This document shows positions 24,381 to 33,111 of a stretch of 64,000 nt of DNA, piece by piece. Every line of letters starts with the position of its first letter. The stretch's first letter is position 1. The translations under genes and the position numbers were made by a program. This DNA comes from Albirhodobacter sp048262715 (lineage in GTDB: Bacteria; Pseudomonadota; Alphaproteobacteria; Rhodobacterales; Rhodobacteraceae): NCBI GenBank assembly GCA_048262715.1, contig JBLXEV010000015.1, positions 18,744-82,743 on the forward strand, given 5' to 3'. The notes under the pieces were generated by a model that saw only the letters and a program-made list of their open reading frames with translations, did not search any database and was not told the DNA's origin.

Positions 24381-25595
24381 TTAGTGCCGATGGCGGTTGA
24401 GCCACGCCTCAAGCCGCTCTGCGATCACCGCACGCAGCGCCTCGTCTTCGATCTCTTCCAGCGCATCCGCAAGGAAGGAGAGCACCAAGAGCGCCTCGGC
24501 CTCCTCTGTCGGAATGCCGCGCGAGCGCAGATAGAACAGAGCCGTCTCGTCAATCGCGCCGGTGGTCGAGCCATGCGAGCATTTCACGTCATCGGCGTAG
24601 ATTTCCAACTCCGGCTTCGCAAGGAACTGCGCGTTCTCGTCCAGCAAAAGCGCCTGCGAGATCTGGTAGCCATCGGTTTTCTGCGCGCCCTGTTTGACAA
24701 GGATCTTGCCTTGGAAAACACCCGTCGCGCCGTTTTTCAGCACGTTTTTGAACACCTGACGGCTCTCGCAGCGCTCACCACGATGGGTGATGAACACCGT
24801 GTCGTCATGGTGGAACGGGTCTTTTGCCCCATCCCCCAGCGCCGCGCCGGCAACATGGGCGAAAGCATCGCTGCCAGTGATATCGATCACGCATTCATTG
24901 CGCGTCAGCGCGCCGTTTGCGGTGAGGGTGAAGCTCTTGAACAAAGCCTCATCCGCCACGCGTGCGAAGATATGCGTCACCGCACGGCGTTCCTGATCAC
25001 GGCCCTGCGCGCGGATATGGTGGAACCGCGCACCTGCGGCGAGATCCACTTCCATCACCTGATTGAAGCGCGCGCCGGCAGGCCCGCTCTCCAAAAGGGT
25101 CAGTTCCGCGCCGGCTTCCATCTTAATGCAATGATGGAGGATCGGGTCAGAAGTCTCTGATTTATGGTTGTAAATCAGGCTTACAGGTTTTGCAGCTTTG
25201 CCCGTCACACGGATCAAAACCCCGTCCGTGGCCTTGGCCGTGTTCAACGCCGCAAGCGGGCGTTTCACAGGGGTTTGGCCCTCGGTTTCCAGCGTGCCAT
25301 ACAGCTCTGCCGCCCATGCGGGCGCGCCTTCGGCAAGGCGGGAGATCTCCACACCCATAACGGCCAGATCATCCGAGGAGGCCGCATCGAACACACCGTC
25401 ATTGAAGACGATTTTCACGCAACCCACCGCCTCGAAGATCGGCGCTTCGCCACCATCGTCGAACACTGCGGCTTTTGGTGCCGTCTCCGCGACCAGTTCG
25501 CGCGGATCGGTATAGCGCCAATATTCATCGCGTTTGGTGGGCAGAACGGCTGCCCGCTCCGCCGCCAGCGCGCGCGCTTCAGTCAGTGCCGTCAT
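24381..25595 (-). CDS. sufD: Fe-S cluster assembly protein SufD
   Basis: 404 residues, the usual SufD length. The N-terminal helical region is followed by the beta-helix core, with the C-terminal features (VKCSHGSTTGAIDETALFYLRSRGIPTEEAEALLVLSFLADALEEI) shared with SufB. It partners SufB and SufC in the scaffold complex. ATG 25595 overlaps the sufC stop (ATGA). Downstream are two Yip1-like genes then sufS. Confidence 0.97.
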   Translation of the reverse strand: MTALTEARALAAERAAVLPTKRDEYWRYTDPRELVAETAPKAAVFDDGGEAPIFEAVGCVKIVFNDGVFDAASSDDLAVMGVEISRLAEGAPAWAAELYGTLETEGQTPVKRPLAALNTAKATDGVLIRVTGKAAKPVSLIYNHKSETSDPILHHCIKMEAGAELTLLESGPAGARFNQVMEVDLAAGARFHHIRAQGRDQERRAVTHIFARVADEALFKSFTLTANGALTRNECVIDITGSDAFAHVAGAALGDGAKDPFHHDDTVFITHRGERCESRQVFKNVLKNGATGVFQGKILVKQGAQKTDGYQISQALLLDENAQFLAKPELEIYADDVKCSHGSTTGAIDETALFYLRSRGIPTEEAEALLVLSFLADALEEIEDEALRAVIAERLEAWLNRHRH

Positions 25596-26365
25596 CAGAG
25601 AACCCCCTCGATCCCGTGCTCTTTCAGGATCTCGGCATAGCCGTTGTTCTCGACCTCCAGCGCCAGCTCCGGGCCGCCGGTTTTGATGATACGACCATCC
25701 GCCATGATGTGCACGACATCGGGTTTGATATGGTCGAGCAAGCGCTGGTAGTGGGTGATCACGAGGAACGAGCGGCCCGCGTCACGCAGTGCATTCACGC
25801 CGTCCGCAACAAGGCGCATCGCGTCCACATCAAGGCCGGAATCGGTCTCGTCGAGGATGCACATCTTCGGCTCAAGCATCGCCATCTGCAGGATTTCATT
25901 TCGCTTTTTCTCACCACCGGAGAAACCGACGTTGACGGGGCGCTTGAGCATCTCTGCGTCGATCTTGAAGTCTTTCGCCTTCGCGCGAACAACTTTCAGG
26001 AACTCGCCCGCCGACATTTCTTCCTCGCCGCGCGCTTTGCGCTGCGAGTTCACGGCGGTGCGCAGGAAGGTCATATTGCCCACGCCCGGGATCTCGACCG
26101 GATATTGGAAGGCGAGGAACAGGCCCGCCGCCGCGCGCTCTTCCGGATCCATATCCAAAAGCTCTTCGCCCGAAAGCTCCGCCGAGCCCTCGGTGACCTC
26201 ATAGCCATCCTTGCCCGAAAGCACATAGGAGAGCGTGGATTTCCCCGAGCCGTTCGGCCCCATGATCGCATGGACCTTGCCGTCTTCCACGGTCAGGTTC
26301 ACACCCTTCAGGATGACTTTATCTTCTTCTTCAAGTTTGACGTGCAGGTTCTTGATCTCAAGCAT
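25595..26365 (-). CDS. sufC: SufC ATPase of the Fe-S scaffold complex
   Basis: 256 residues, soluble ABC ATPase. Walker A GPNGSGKS at about 36-43, the SufC-type signature FSGGEKKRNEILQ at about 148-160, and Walker B CILDETDSGLDVDAM are present, all typical of SufC. It powers conformational change in SufBCD. Its stop overlaps sufD by 4 bases; its start lies 10 bases after a small YbjQ-like gene. Confidence 0.98.
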   Translation of the reverse strand: MLEIKNLHVKLEEEDKVILKGVNLTVEDGKVHAIMGPNGSGKSTLSYVLSGKDGYEVTEGSAELSGEELLDMDPEERAAAGLFLAFQYPVEIPGVGNMTFLRTAVNSQRKARGEEEMSAGEFLKVVRAKAKDFKIDAEMLKRPVNVGFSGGEKKRNEILQMAMLEPKMCILDETDSGLDVDAMRLVADGVNALRDAGRSFLVITHYQRLLDHIKPDVVHIMADGRIIKTGGPELALEVENNGYAEILKEHGIEGVL

Positions 26366-26375
26366 TTTTTCTTCC

Positions 26376-26690
26376 TTAGTCGATGGTGACGGCGGTGCCG
26401 GAAACCGACACCATCAGCATGGATTTTCCGACGACCTCATAATCGAGATCGACGCCGATGACCGCGTTCGCGCCGAGGCGCGCCGCGCGGGCTTCCAGCT
26501 CTTTGAACGCGCTATGCCGCGCGTCCGCCAGTTTGGATTCATATGCGGAGGAGCGCCCCCCGAAGACGTCTGTAAAACTCGCGAAAACATCGCGCACGAT
26601 ATTCGCGCCCATTATCGCCTCGCCCGTCACGATCCCGTGGTAGGCAAGAACCCTATGGCCTTCGATTCCTGGTGTCGTGGTGCAGATCAT
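26376..26690 (-). CDS. YbjQ/UPF0145-type heavy-metal-binding-domain protein
   Basis: 104 residues from ATG 26690, with GGGTG upstream. It matches the YbjQ family: TPGIEGHRVLAYHGIVTGEAIMGANIVRDVFASFTDVFGGRSSAYES, then ELEARAARLGANAVIGVDLDYEVVG. Family members form pentameric rings with metal-binding annotation, but the function is not settled. Its position between sufB and sufC, joined to the preceding 58-aa gene by ATGA, suggests an Fe-S or metal-handling helper. An in-frame extension to 26882 is not used because it would overlap that gene. Confidence 0.88.
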   Translation of the reverse strand: MICTTTPGIEGHRVLAYHGIVTGEAIMGANIVRDVFASFTDVFGGRSSAYESKLADARHSAFKELEARAARLGANAVIGVDLDYEVVGKSMLMVSVSGTAVTID

Positions 26691-26863
26691 GCGTTCACCC
26701 GCTGCGATTTGAACCAGCGCCAGAGCGCCAGAAACGCGCCGTAGGCCAGCGCAAACAGCACCATCCCGAGGGCGAGCTTCTGCGCCGGGTAGGCGAAGAG
26801 AAACTTCATCCCTAAGCCCCAAAGCACCGTCACAACCAGCGTTTGATAGATCAGCGCCCGCAT
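26687..26863 (-). CDS. 58-aa membrane protein inside the suf operon
   Basis: Minus strand, ATG at 26861-26863, overlapping the sufB stop (ATGA), TGA at 26687-26689 overlapping the YbjQ-like start. The product (MRALIYQTLVVTVLWGLGMK, then LALGMVLFALAYGAFLALWR) has two hydrophobic segments with a basic end, so it is probably a two-pass inner-membrane protein. I do not recognise a family. Linking overlaps on both sides strongly suggest translation. Confidence 0.65.
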   Translation of the reverse strand: MRALIYQTLVVTVLWGLGMKFLFAYPAQKLALGMVLFALAYGAFLALWRWFKSQRVNA

Positions 26864-28371
26864 CAGCCGACCGAGCCCTCAAGCGAGATCGCGACCAGCG
26901 CCTGCGCTTCCATCGCGAATTCCATCGGCAGCGCTTGCAGCACGTCCTTACAGAACCCGTTCACGACCAGCGCGACCGCTTCCTCTTCGCCCATGCCACG
27001 CGCGCGGCAGTAGAACAGTTGATCATCATCGACTTTCGAGGTGGTCGCCTCATGCTCGACGCGGCTCGAGTTATTCTTGACCTCGATATAGGGCACGGTA
27101 TGCGCGCCACATTGATCGCCGATCAGAAGGCTGTCGCATTGGGTATAATTGCGCGAATTCGTCGCCTTCGGGTGCATCGAGACCAACCCGCGATAGGTGT
27201 TCTGCGCCTTGCCTGCCGAGATCCCCTTCGAGACGATCCGGCTCTTGGTATTCTTGCCCAAATGGATCATCTTCGTGCCGGTATCGGCCTGCTGCATATT
27301 GTTGGCGATGGCGATCGAGTAGAACTCGCCCTGCGCATCATTGCCGCGCAGGATGCAGGACGGGTATTTCCACGTGATCGCCGAGCCGGTTTCCACCTGC
27401 GTCCACATCACTTTCGCGCGGTCGCCCCGGCAATCGGCGCGTTTCGTCACGAAGTTATAGATCCCGCCAAGGCCGTTCTCATCACCGGGGAACCAGTTTT
27501 GCACGGTCGAATATTTGACCTCAGCATCTTCCAAGATCACAATCTCAACCACCGCCGCATGGAGCTGCGCGACATCGCGCTTGGGCGCGGTGCAGCCTTC
27601 CAAATAGCTGACATAGCTGCCCTTTTCGGCAACGATCAGGGTGCGTTCAAACTGGCCCGTGTTCTCCGCATTGATGCGGAAATAGGTCGAGAGTTCCATC
27701 GGGCATTTGGTGCCTTCAGGGATGTACACAAAAGAGCCATCCGAGAACACGGCCGAGTTCAGCGTGGCGAAGAAGTTATCCGATTGCGGAACCACCGAGC
27801 CGAGGTATTTCTTCACCAATTCCGGGTGCTCTTTAATCGCCTCCGAGATCGAGCAGAAGATCACGCCCGCCTTGCGCAGCTCGTCCTTGAAGGTCGTGCC
27901 GACAGAGACGGAATCGAAGACAGCATCGACAGCGACCTTACGCTCGCCCGCTTGCTCCGCGCCCTCAACCCCTGCAAGGATCAACTGCTCTTTGAGCGGA
28001 ATCCCGAGCTTCGCATAGGTCGCCAGCAGTTTCGGATCCACCTCGTCAAGCGACTTCGGCTTCACTTCCATGCTTTTCGGGCGCGCATAATAATAGATAT
28101 CTTGATAATCGATCTTCGGATAGTTGAGCATCGCCCAATCCGGCTCGGTCATCGTTACCCAACGACGATAGGCCGCCAGACGCCACTCCAACATCCATTC
28201 CGGCTCTTCATTCTTTTCCGAAATCAGCCGCACGATGTCCTCGGAGACGCCCTTGGGGGCGTATTCCATCTCGATATCAGTGTCCCAACCATATTTGTAG
28301 CTGCCCATATTCTGAACAGCTTCAACGGTTTCCCGATCAACACCTTCACGGACTTCGAGATCATCTACCAC
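26863..28371 (-). CDS. sufB: Fe-S cluster scaffold protein SufB
   Basis: 502 residues from GTG 28371 (AGGGAA upstream); an in-frame TTG at 28398 is less likely. The conserved beta-helix core carries the signature regions PEGTKCPMELSTYFRIN, SYVSYLEGCTAPKRD, WFPGDENGLGGIYNFVTKRADC, KYPSCILRGNDAQGEFYSIAIANN and EHEATTSKVDDDQLFYCRARGMGEEEAV. It is the main scaffold of SufBC2D. The start lies 86 bases downstream of the desulfurase stop. Confidence 0.97.
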   Translation of the reverse strand: MVDDLEVREGVDRETVEAVQNMGSYKYGWDTDIEMEYAPKGVSEDIVRLISEKNEEPEWMLEWRLAAYRRWVTMTEPDWAMLNYPKIDYQDIYYYARPKSMEVKPKSLDEVDPKLLATYAKLGIPLKEQLILAGVEGAEQAGERKVAVDAVFDSVSVGTTFKDELRKAGVIFCSISEAIKEHPELVKKYLGSVVPQSDNFFATLNSAVFSDGSFVYIPEGTKCPMELSTYFRINAENTGQFERTLIVAEKGSYVSYLEGCTAPKRDVAQLHAAVVEIVILEDAEVKYSTVQNWFPGDENGLGGIYNFVTKRADCRGDRAKVMWTQVETGSAITWKYPSCILRGNDAQGEFYSIAIANNMQQADTGTKMIHLGKNTKSRIVSKGISAGKAQNTYRGLVSMHPKATNSRNYTQCDSLLIGDQCGAHTVPYIEVKNNSSRVEHEATTSKVDDDQLFYCRARGMGEEEAVALVVNGFCKDVLQALPMEFAMEAQALVAISLEGSVG

Positions 28372-28457
28372 GTCTATTTCCCTTTCATCAGAGCGCAACG
28401 CGCCCTTAAATCTATTGGCCGGTGCCGCACAGCGGCTGCGCTCTGCCCCGCCTCACA

Positions 28458-29540
28458 TTACTGGCGCGCGGCCGCTTTCGCCCGCGCTTTACCCCAGCTC
28501 TCGGCGAAGCGCAAAACATCCTCGCGCGTCACATCCGGCCCGATTGAGATCCGCAGCGCAGAGGCCGCGTCACTCTCATTATATCCCATCGCTTTGAGCA
28601 CTCGGCTCGCGCGAACTTTCCCCGAGGAACAGGCCGAGCCCGCCGAAACGGCGAATCCTGCCAGATCCATCCGCATCACCTGCGTCTCGCCCTTCCACCC
28701 TGCGCTGATCACGCTGAGTGTATTGGGCAAAAGCTGTGGTGCGCCCGCCGGATCTGCACCTTGCGCGGCGGAGGTCTGTGTCTCCCACCCCGGAAAATAG
28801 AGTGTTTCGCTAAGGCTTTCCAGAGCCGATTTTAGAATATTTCTAATTTCCGCCACTTCCTGCCAAACACCCGACGCCAAATCCGCCGCTGCCGCCTCTG
28901 CCGCAGCGCCAAATCCGGCAATGCCGATCAGGTTTTCGGTGCCTGCACGGCGCCCCATCTCCTGACCGCCGCCCTTGAGCCGCGCCGCGATATCTGTCCC
29001 GCGCTTGAGCACCAGCGCCCCGATTCCCTTCGGCCCGCCCAGCTTATGCGCCGAAACCGCGCCACAGGTCGCCCCGAGCCAGTTGAACGAGAACGGAACC
29101 TTGCCAAAGGCTTGAGTTAAATCGGAAAACCACAGCCCCTCGGGCAGATCCTGCATCACGCCCGTCTCGGAATTGGCCAGTTGCAGCGCGCTTCTCGTCG
29201 GTTCGATCAGCGTGACACGGCCCATGTGGTCCACCGCCAAGGACGGATCACACCATGCGCTCACCGCCTCATGCTCGATCTCCGCACAAGCAATTCCGCG
29301 GCCCTCAAGCGCCAACGACGCCGCCTCGGTCGCCCCCGAGGTGAAGACGATATCCGCGCCCTCTGCCCCCAAAGCCGCCGCCACCTGCGCCCGCGCCGTC
29401 TCGATCAGATTTTTCGCCGCGCGCCCCTCCGCATGAACGGAGGACGGGTTGCCCACCACCTCCATCGCCGCAATCATCGCTGCTTTCGCCTCCGCCCGCA
29501 TCGGGGTCGTGGCGTTCCAATCGAGGTAAGTTCTGGTCAT
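28458..29540 (-). CDS. IscS/NifS-type cysteine desulfurase
   Basis: 360 residues, group I class V aminotransferase. PLP lysine is Lys166 in AVSAHKLGGPKG, and the catalytic Cys304 lies in the longer loop SAGSACSSGKV typical of IscS/NifS enzymes. This makes it a different class from SufS at the other end of the cluster, so the locus has two desulfurases, as seen in other rhodobacterial iscR-suf loci. At 360 residues it is shorter than E. coli IscS (404). It lies between the iscR-like gene and sufB on the same strand. Confidence 0.93.
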   Translation of the reverse strand: MTRTYLDWNATTPMRAEAKAAMIAAMEVVGNPSSVHAEGRAAKNLIETARAQVAAALGAEGADIVFTSGATEAASLALEGRGIACAEIEHEAVSAWCDPSLAVDHMGRVTLIEPTRSALQLANSETGVMQDLPEGLWFSDLTQAFGKVPFSFNWLGATCGAVSAHKLGGPKGIGALVLKRGTDIAARLKGGGQEMGRRAGTENLIGIAGFGAAAEAAAADLASGVWQEVAEIRNILKSALESLSETLYFPGWETQTSAAQGADPAGAPQLLPNTLSVISAGWKGETQVMRMDLAGFAVSAGSACSSGKVRASRVLKAMGYNESDAASALRISIGPDVTREDVLRFAESWGKARAKAAARQ

Positions 29541-29605
29541 TTCACACTCTCAGACTTGCTGTGGCATCATCGCCCCGCAGGCGCCGCGCGGCAGATCCGC
29601 TCCGC

Positions 29606-29666
29606 GGGGGATATTTTAACTCTGTGGAAACGCAAACCTCTTTCCAAAGAGCCCTAAATATCCCCG
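29606..29666. repeat. Palindromic GGGGATATTT repeat between iscR-like and desulfurase genes
   Basis: The left arm GGGGATATTT (29607-29616) pairs with AAATATCCCC (29656-29665); inner arms also pair (GGAAA/TTTCC). It is one of three related copies in the window. As RNA it would fold into a large stem-loop between the two genes. Confidence 0.6.
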
Positions 29667-29710
29667 CCGGAGGCTTCCCGCATGGGGCAAACGCGCCAGC
29701 AGATAGGCGA

Positions 29711-30169
29711 TTATTCATCCACCACCGAAAACAGCGACGGCACGGCGGGACATGGTTTCAGCCCGTTCTTCACCACATCTTGCAAGGTGGTCTGATGCAG
29801 GAACACGAAGACCTGCGCCGAGAGGCTTTCCCAAAGACGGTTGGAAAGCGACTGCGCGCGGCTGCCCGAAATCCCGCCCGAGGCCCCCGCACCGACATGC
29901 ATTGCGCTGACGGTTTCATCCACCGCCTCGAAAACCTCGCTGATCCGAAGCTCTTTCGGATCCCGCGCGAGGCGATACCCGCCCCCCGGCCCGCGCACGG
30001 AGGAGACCAGCCCCGCGCGGCGCAGCCGCACGAAGAGTTGCTCCAGATAGGGCAGCGAAATATCCTGACGTTTGGAGATTTCAGCGAGCGATGTCAGCTC
30101 GCCGTCCTTCACCATCGCCAGATCCACGAGCGCCACCATCGCATACCGGCCTTTGGTCGAAAGCTTCAT
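29711..30169 (-). CDS. iscR: Rrf2-family regulator, IscR-like but lacking the Cys cluster ligands
   Basis: 152 residues from ATG 30169 (MKLSTKGRYAMVALVDLA). The winged helix occupies about 1-85 with recognition region LPYLEQLFVRLRRAGLVSSVRGPGGGYRLAR. Canonical IscR binds a [2Fe-2S] cluster with three Cys near 92-104; here that stretch (HVGAGASGGISGSRAQ) has none, and the only cysteine is Cys140 near the C-terminus. This matches the atypical IscR known from Rhodobacter. It heads the desulfurase-suf cluster, so it should regulate it, possibly through a non-standard cluster. Confidence 0.88.
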   Translation of the reverse strand: MKLSTKGRYAMVALVDLAMVKDGELTSLAEISKRQDISLPYLEQLFVRLRRAGLVSSVRGPGGGYRLARDPKELRISEVFEAVDETVSAMHVGAGASGGISGSRAQSLSNRLWESLSAQVFVFLHQTTLQDVVKNGLKPCPAVPSLFSVVDE

Positions 30170-30378
30170 ACCCACTCCTTCACCGGATCGCGGTGCATTT
30201 GCCCGACAGATCCGCCACAACACCAAGTCATCTTATAGTCATGAGCATTGACGCGGCGCGCCTTGCCGCTTAACTCAGGTCAACCAATATGGGCTATCCG
30301 CCCGTGATCGTAAATGCTCTAGGGTCCCCGCGTAAAGCCTCATCGTTTTAGCGCCCCGCAACAGTAAGAGGCAACCCG

Positions 30379-31038
30379 ATGCCCGAAGTCATTTTCCCCG
30401 GTCCTGAAGGCCGTCTTGAAGGCCGCTACCATCCGCAACAGATGCCGGATGCGCCGATTGCGATCATCCTTCATCCCGATCCGCAATTTGGCGGCACGAT
30501 GAACAACCGCGTTGTGTATAACCTGCATTATGCGTTCCACAAATTGGGGTTCACCGTTTTGCGGTTCAACTTCCGTGGCGTGGGCCGCTCACAAGGTGAA
30601 TATGACCAAGGCATTGGCGAATTGTCAGATGCGGCTTCCTCGCTGGATTATCTGCAGGCGATGAACCCGAACTCCAAGCATTGCTGGGTTGCGGGCTTCT
30701 CGTTTGGCGCTTGGATCGGCATGCAGCTTTTGATGCGTCGCCCCGAAATCACCGGATTTATCTCCGTCGCCCCGCCGGCGAATATGTATGATTTCTCGTT
30801 CCTCGCACCCTGCCCGTCCTCGGGCCTGATCATCAACGGCACCGCCGACCGCGTCGCGCCGCCCAAAGATACCCATACGCTCGTTGGCAAGCTGCGCGAG
30901 CAAAAGGGCATCACGGTGACCCATGAAGAAATCGAGGGTGCGGATCACTTCTTCAAGGATGATGAAGCCCATATGAAGCCGATGATCGAGACAGTGCAAA
31001 GCTATGTGAAGCGCCGCCTGACGGAAGGCTCGCGGTAA
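30379..31038 (+). CDS. Alpha/beta hydrolase
   Basis: 219 residues. Nucleophile elbow GFSFG at 106-110 (Ser108), a preceding LHPDPQFGGTMNNRVV oxyanion-type strand loop, FRGVGRSQG before it, Asp in GTADRVAPPKD and His in GADHFF give a full catalytic triad. It belongs to the dienelactone hydrolase-like/COG2945 group with unknown substrate. Its stop overlaps the start of the 74-aa gene (TAATG at 31036-31040). It is divergent from the iscR-like gene across about 200 bases. Confidence 0.9.
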   Translation: MPEVIFPGPEGRLEGRYHPQQMPDAPIAIILHPDPQFGGTMNNRVVYNLHYAFHKLGFTVLRFNFRGVGRSQGEYDQGIGELSDAASSLDYLQAMNPNSKHCWVAGFSFGAWIGMQLLMRRPEITGFISVAPPANMYDFSFLAPCPSSGLIINGTADRVAPPKDTHTLVGKLREQKGITVTHEEIEGADHFFKDDEAHMKPMIETVQSYVKRRLTEGSR

Positions 31039-31262
31039 TGAGCTATATTGACGACCTCGGGGACGAGCTTGCGCAGCGCTGCATTGCCGCGATGGCGGAG
31101 ACCGGAAGCGAGGATCTCGTCAATGAGATTGGCAAATTGCTGGGCGCGACCTCGCAATCGCTGCAAGAGAGTTTCATGACAGCGTTTCGGGTGCGCCGCG
31201 CCAATGCGCGTGCCCATGCGATGATCGATGCGAAGCTCGCAGCTCTAAAGGCCGAGCGCTAG
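31038..31262 (+). CDS. Small helical hypothetical protein
   Basis: 74 residues, coupled to the hydrolase gene by a 1-base overlap. The sequence (ELAQRCIAAMAETGSEDLVNEIGKLLGATSQSLQESFMTAFRVRRANARAHAMIDAKLAALK) is all-helical with no cysteine, signal peptide or membrane segment. Family not recognised. A terminator follows 28 bases later. Confidence 0.7.
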   Translation: MSYIDDLGDELAQRCIAAMAETGSEDLVNEIGKLLGATSQSLQESFMTAFRVRRANARAHAMIDAKLAALKAER

Positions 31263-31290
31263 GCGATGTGACGGAGATCACCAGATAATG

Positions 31291-31320
31291 AAGGGGCGCT
31301 TGCGCCCCTTCTGCGTTTTT
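31291..31320 (+). terminator. Rho-independent terminator
   Basis: AAGGGGCGC (31291-31299) pairs with GCGCCCCTT (31302-31310), a 9-bp stem with a tight loop, followed by CTGCGTTTTT. It closes the hydrolase operon. Confidence 0.8.
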
Positions 31321-31363
31321 AAACATCGGCTTATCAGACGATGTGACGGTAAAGGATGAACAG

Positions 31364-31966
31364 ATGACCGACCGATTAAATCAGCAAATGGCCTTCCTCA
31401 TCGAGGCCGATAAGCTCAAATCCGTGCTGCGCGCGACGACGCTTGCGGATGGATCGCGGCGCGAGAATTCGGGCGAGCATAGCTGGCATCTGGCGCTTTA
31501 CGCACTGGTTTTGGCCGATCATGCCCCCCAAGGCGTTGATATCAACCGCGTGATCAAAATGCTGCTGCTGCACGATCTGGTGGAAATTGACGTGGGCGAT
31601 GTGCCAATCCATTCCGCCGGCGGCACGGCGCATAACTCCCTTGAGATTCAAGCCGCAGAGGCGCAGGCCGCGCATCGCATTTTTGGGCTTCTACCCAGTG
31701 ACTTGTCCGACGATCTTCGCGCAACATGGGAAGAGTTTGAACGGGCCGAAACGCCAGATGCGATCTTCGCGAAATCCTTGGACCGCGTGCAGCCCGTGGT
31801 GCAGAATTTGGCCTGTGACGGCGGGACTTGGGTTGAGTATAAGGTGAGCTACGAACAGTTGGTGGCCCGTGTTGGGCAGAAGGTTGCGCGCGGCGCGCCA
31901 AAGCTCTGGGACTGGATCTCGGAGCAGGCACACGCGTGGTTTAGCAAAAGAAAGACGTCAGAATGA
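31364..31966 (+). CDS. HD-domain hydrolase (YfbR/5'-nucleotidase-like)
   Basis: 200 residues from ATG 31364 (AAGGAT upstream; in-frame GTG at 31343 not used). The HD domain shows H39 (GEHSWHLALYALVLA), H70-D71 (LLLHDLVEIDVGD) and a downstream Asp in FAKSLDRVQPVV. This pattern fits HD hydrolases of the YfbR/HDDC2 type that act on deoxynucleoside monophosphates. It ends in an ATGA overlap with the next gene. Confidence 0.88.
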   Translation: MTDRLNQQMAFLIEADKLKSVLRATTLADGSRRENSGEHSWHLALYALVLADHAPQGVDINRVIKMLLLHDLVEIDVGDVPIHSAGGTAHNSLEIQAAEAQAAHRIFGLLPSDLSDDLRATWEEFERAETPDAIFAKSLDRVQPVVQNLACDGGTWVEYKVSYEQLVARVGQKVARGAPKLWDWISEQAHAWFSKRKTSE

Positions 31967-32361
31967 GCCATACGACCTCGCCCACAGAAAAAGCCAACGA
32001 TAAGGCTAACGACAAGATCATGAATGCCACCTATCGGCAGACGATCACGCCTGAAGCCTTCGGCGATTTGATCACCTATGCTGCGCCGATCCATGTGCCA
32101 TCGCTGCAAGATCTCGGGCATTTTTTCAAGCGCCTCGAAGGGCTTGGCGAATGGGTTCATACGATGGAAGTCGATGAGATCGTGGATGGAAAGCCCAAGG
32201 GGCGGCTGGATGTCGCGATGCTCGGGCTTGATGGCGAGGATGATTGGGATGTGCCGCTGGAACCGAAACGGATGCGCGAGCTTTTGAAAAGCAAAATCAA
32301 GATGATGCGCGAAGAAGGTAAAGTGTTCCAGATGCGGCTATGGATGGGCGAATACAGCTGA
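31963..32361 (+). CDS. Hypothetical protein following the HD hydrolase
   Basis: 132 residues, start overlapping the HD gene by 4 bases; a second start at 32020 is possible. The first 20 residues carry a short KANDKANDK repeat. The rest is acidic/basic mixed with no recognised motif (TPEAFGDLITYAAPIHVPSLQDLGHFFKRLEGLGEWVHTMEVDEI). Function unknown. It ends 63 bases before the convergent peptidase-like gene. Confidence 0.65.
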   Translation: MSHTTSPTEKANDKANDKIMNATYRQTITPEAFGDLITYAAPIHVPSLQDLGHFFKRLEGLGEWVHTMEVDEIVDGKPKGRLDVAMLGLDGEDDWDVPLEPKRMRELLKSKIKMMREEGKVFQMRLWMGEYS

Positions 32362-32424
32362 GCCTCCCCCTGCCTTTGTCTGCTTGCAGGCCCGCCCGTT
32401 TGCGGACCTGTGGCAGGGCGCGGG

Positions 32425-33111
32425 TTACGGAAGGCTGCCCCCCTTCGCGAGCCGCGCCCGCGCCTCTTTGACGGAATGGTTCGCCAACCAGCCGCGCACG
32501 GCGCATGCCGCGCGGTGATAGGTCGGGCCTGACCCGATATCAGTGCTCATTTTATTAAACGCGGCATGGGTTTCGGGCAGTCGTTTGCCCGCTTCTTTCT
32601 TGCAACTCTCGGGCTTGGCCGGATAGCCATTGGTGCGACCGATCAACGTCGCCAGCCCCTCGTCGAACCAGGCCGGATAGCGCTTGGTGACCCCCAGCGA
32701 GAGCGGCAGCGCCGAGGCCATCTGCGCATGCACCAATTCATGGGTATAGGTCTTGCCATCGCCTACGGCCTTAGACGTAATTTGGATCAGGAACGCGCCG
32801 TAAGTGGTTGCGCGGCCTTTCATTCCATTCTTCGAATCACAGGTTTTCGTGGCGCAGATATGCCATTGCGGCACCGCATGAAGCTGGCCGAATTGTTTGC
32901 GCATCTCTTGCTGGGCGGCGCCGATCCGGCCCATGATCGCCTTGCGATTGGCGGCGGATACCCCCGCCTCGATATAGATTCCCCGCGCCTCTTGCGACAT
33001 GCCGACAGGCCCTAAAGGGAGACCCTGCGCGGCCAAGCTGGCAGGAAGTGATGCGACCAAGACGGCGGCGAGGATGCGGGACCGGAAACGGTGCGTGTTC
33101 TTTTGTGTCAT
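32425..33111 (-). CDS. Secreted gluzincin-like metallopeptidase
   Basis: 228 residues with a signal peptide (basic then hydrophobic; cleavage near LAAQG, 26-30). The zinc motif HELVH (His124, Glu125, His128) is followed 23 residues later by AWFDEGLA, where Glu151 could be the third ligand. This is the gluzincin layout seen in peptidase MA-type proteins. Cysteines at about 86, 91, 170 and 203 may form disulfides. The substrate is unknown. It is convergent with the hypothetical before it and divergent from icd. Confidence 0.75.
   Translation of the reverse strand: MTQKNTHRFRSRILAAVLVASLPASLAAQGLPLGPVGMSQEARGIYIEAGVSAANRKAIMGRIGAAQQEMRKQFGQLHAVPQWHICATKTCDSKNGMKGRATTYGAFLIQITSKAVGDGKTYTHELVHAQMASALPLSLGVTKRYPAWFDEGLATLIGRTNGYPAKPESCKKEAGKRLPETHAAFNKMSTDIGSGPTYHRAACAVRGWLANHSVKEARARLAKGGSLP

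Noticed and set aside
26935..28800. Rightward 621-codon open frame antisense to sufB
   Set aside because: Same shadow pattern; sufB frame is conserved in detail.
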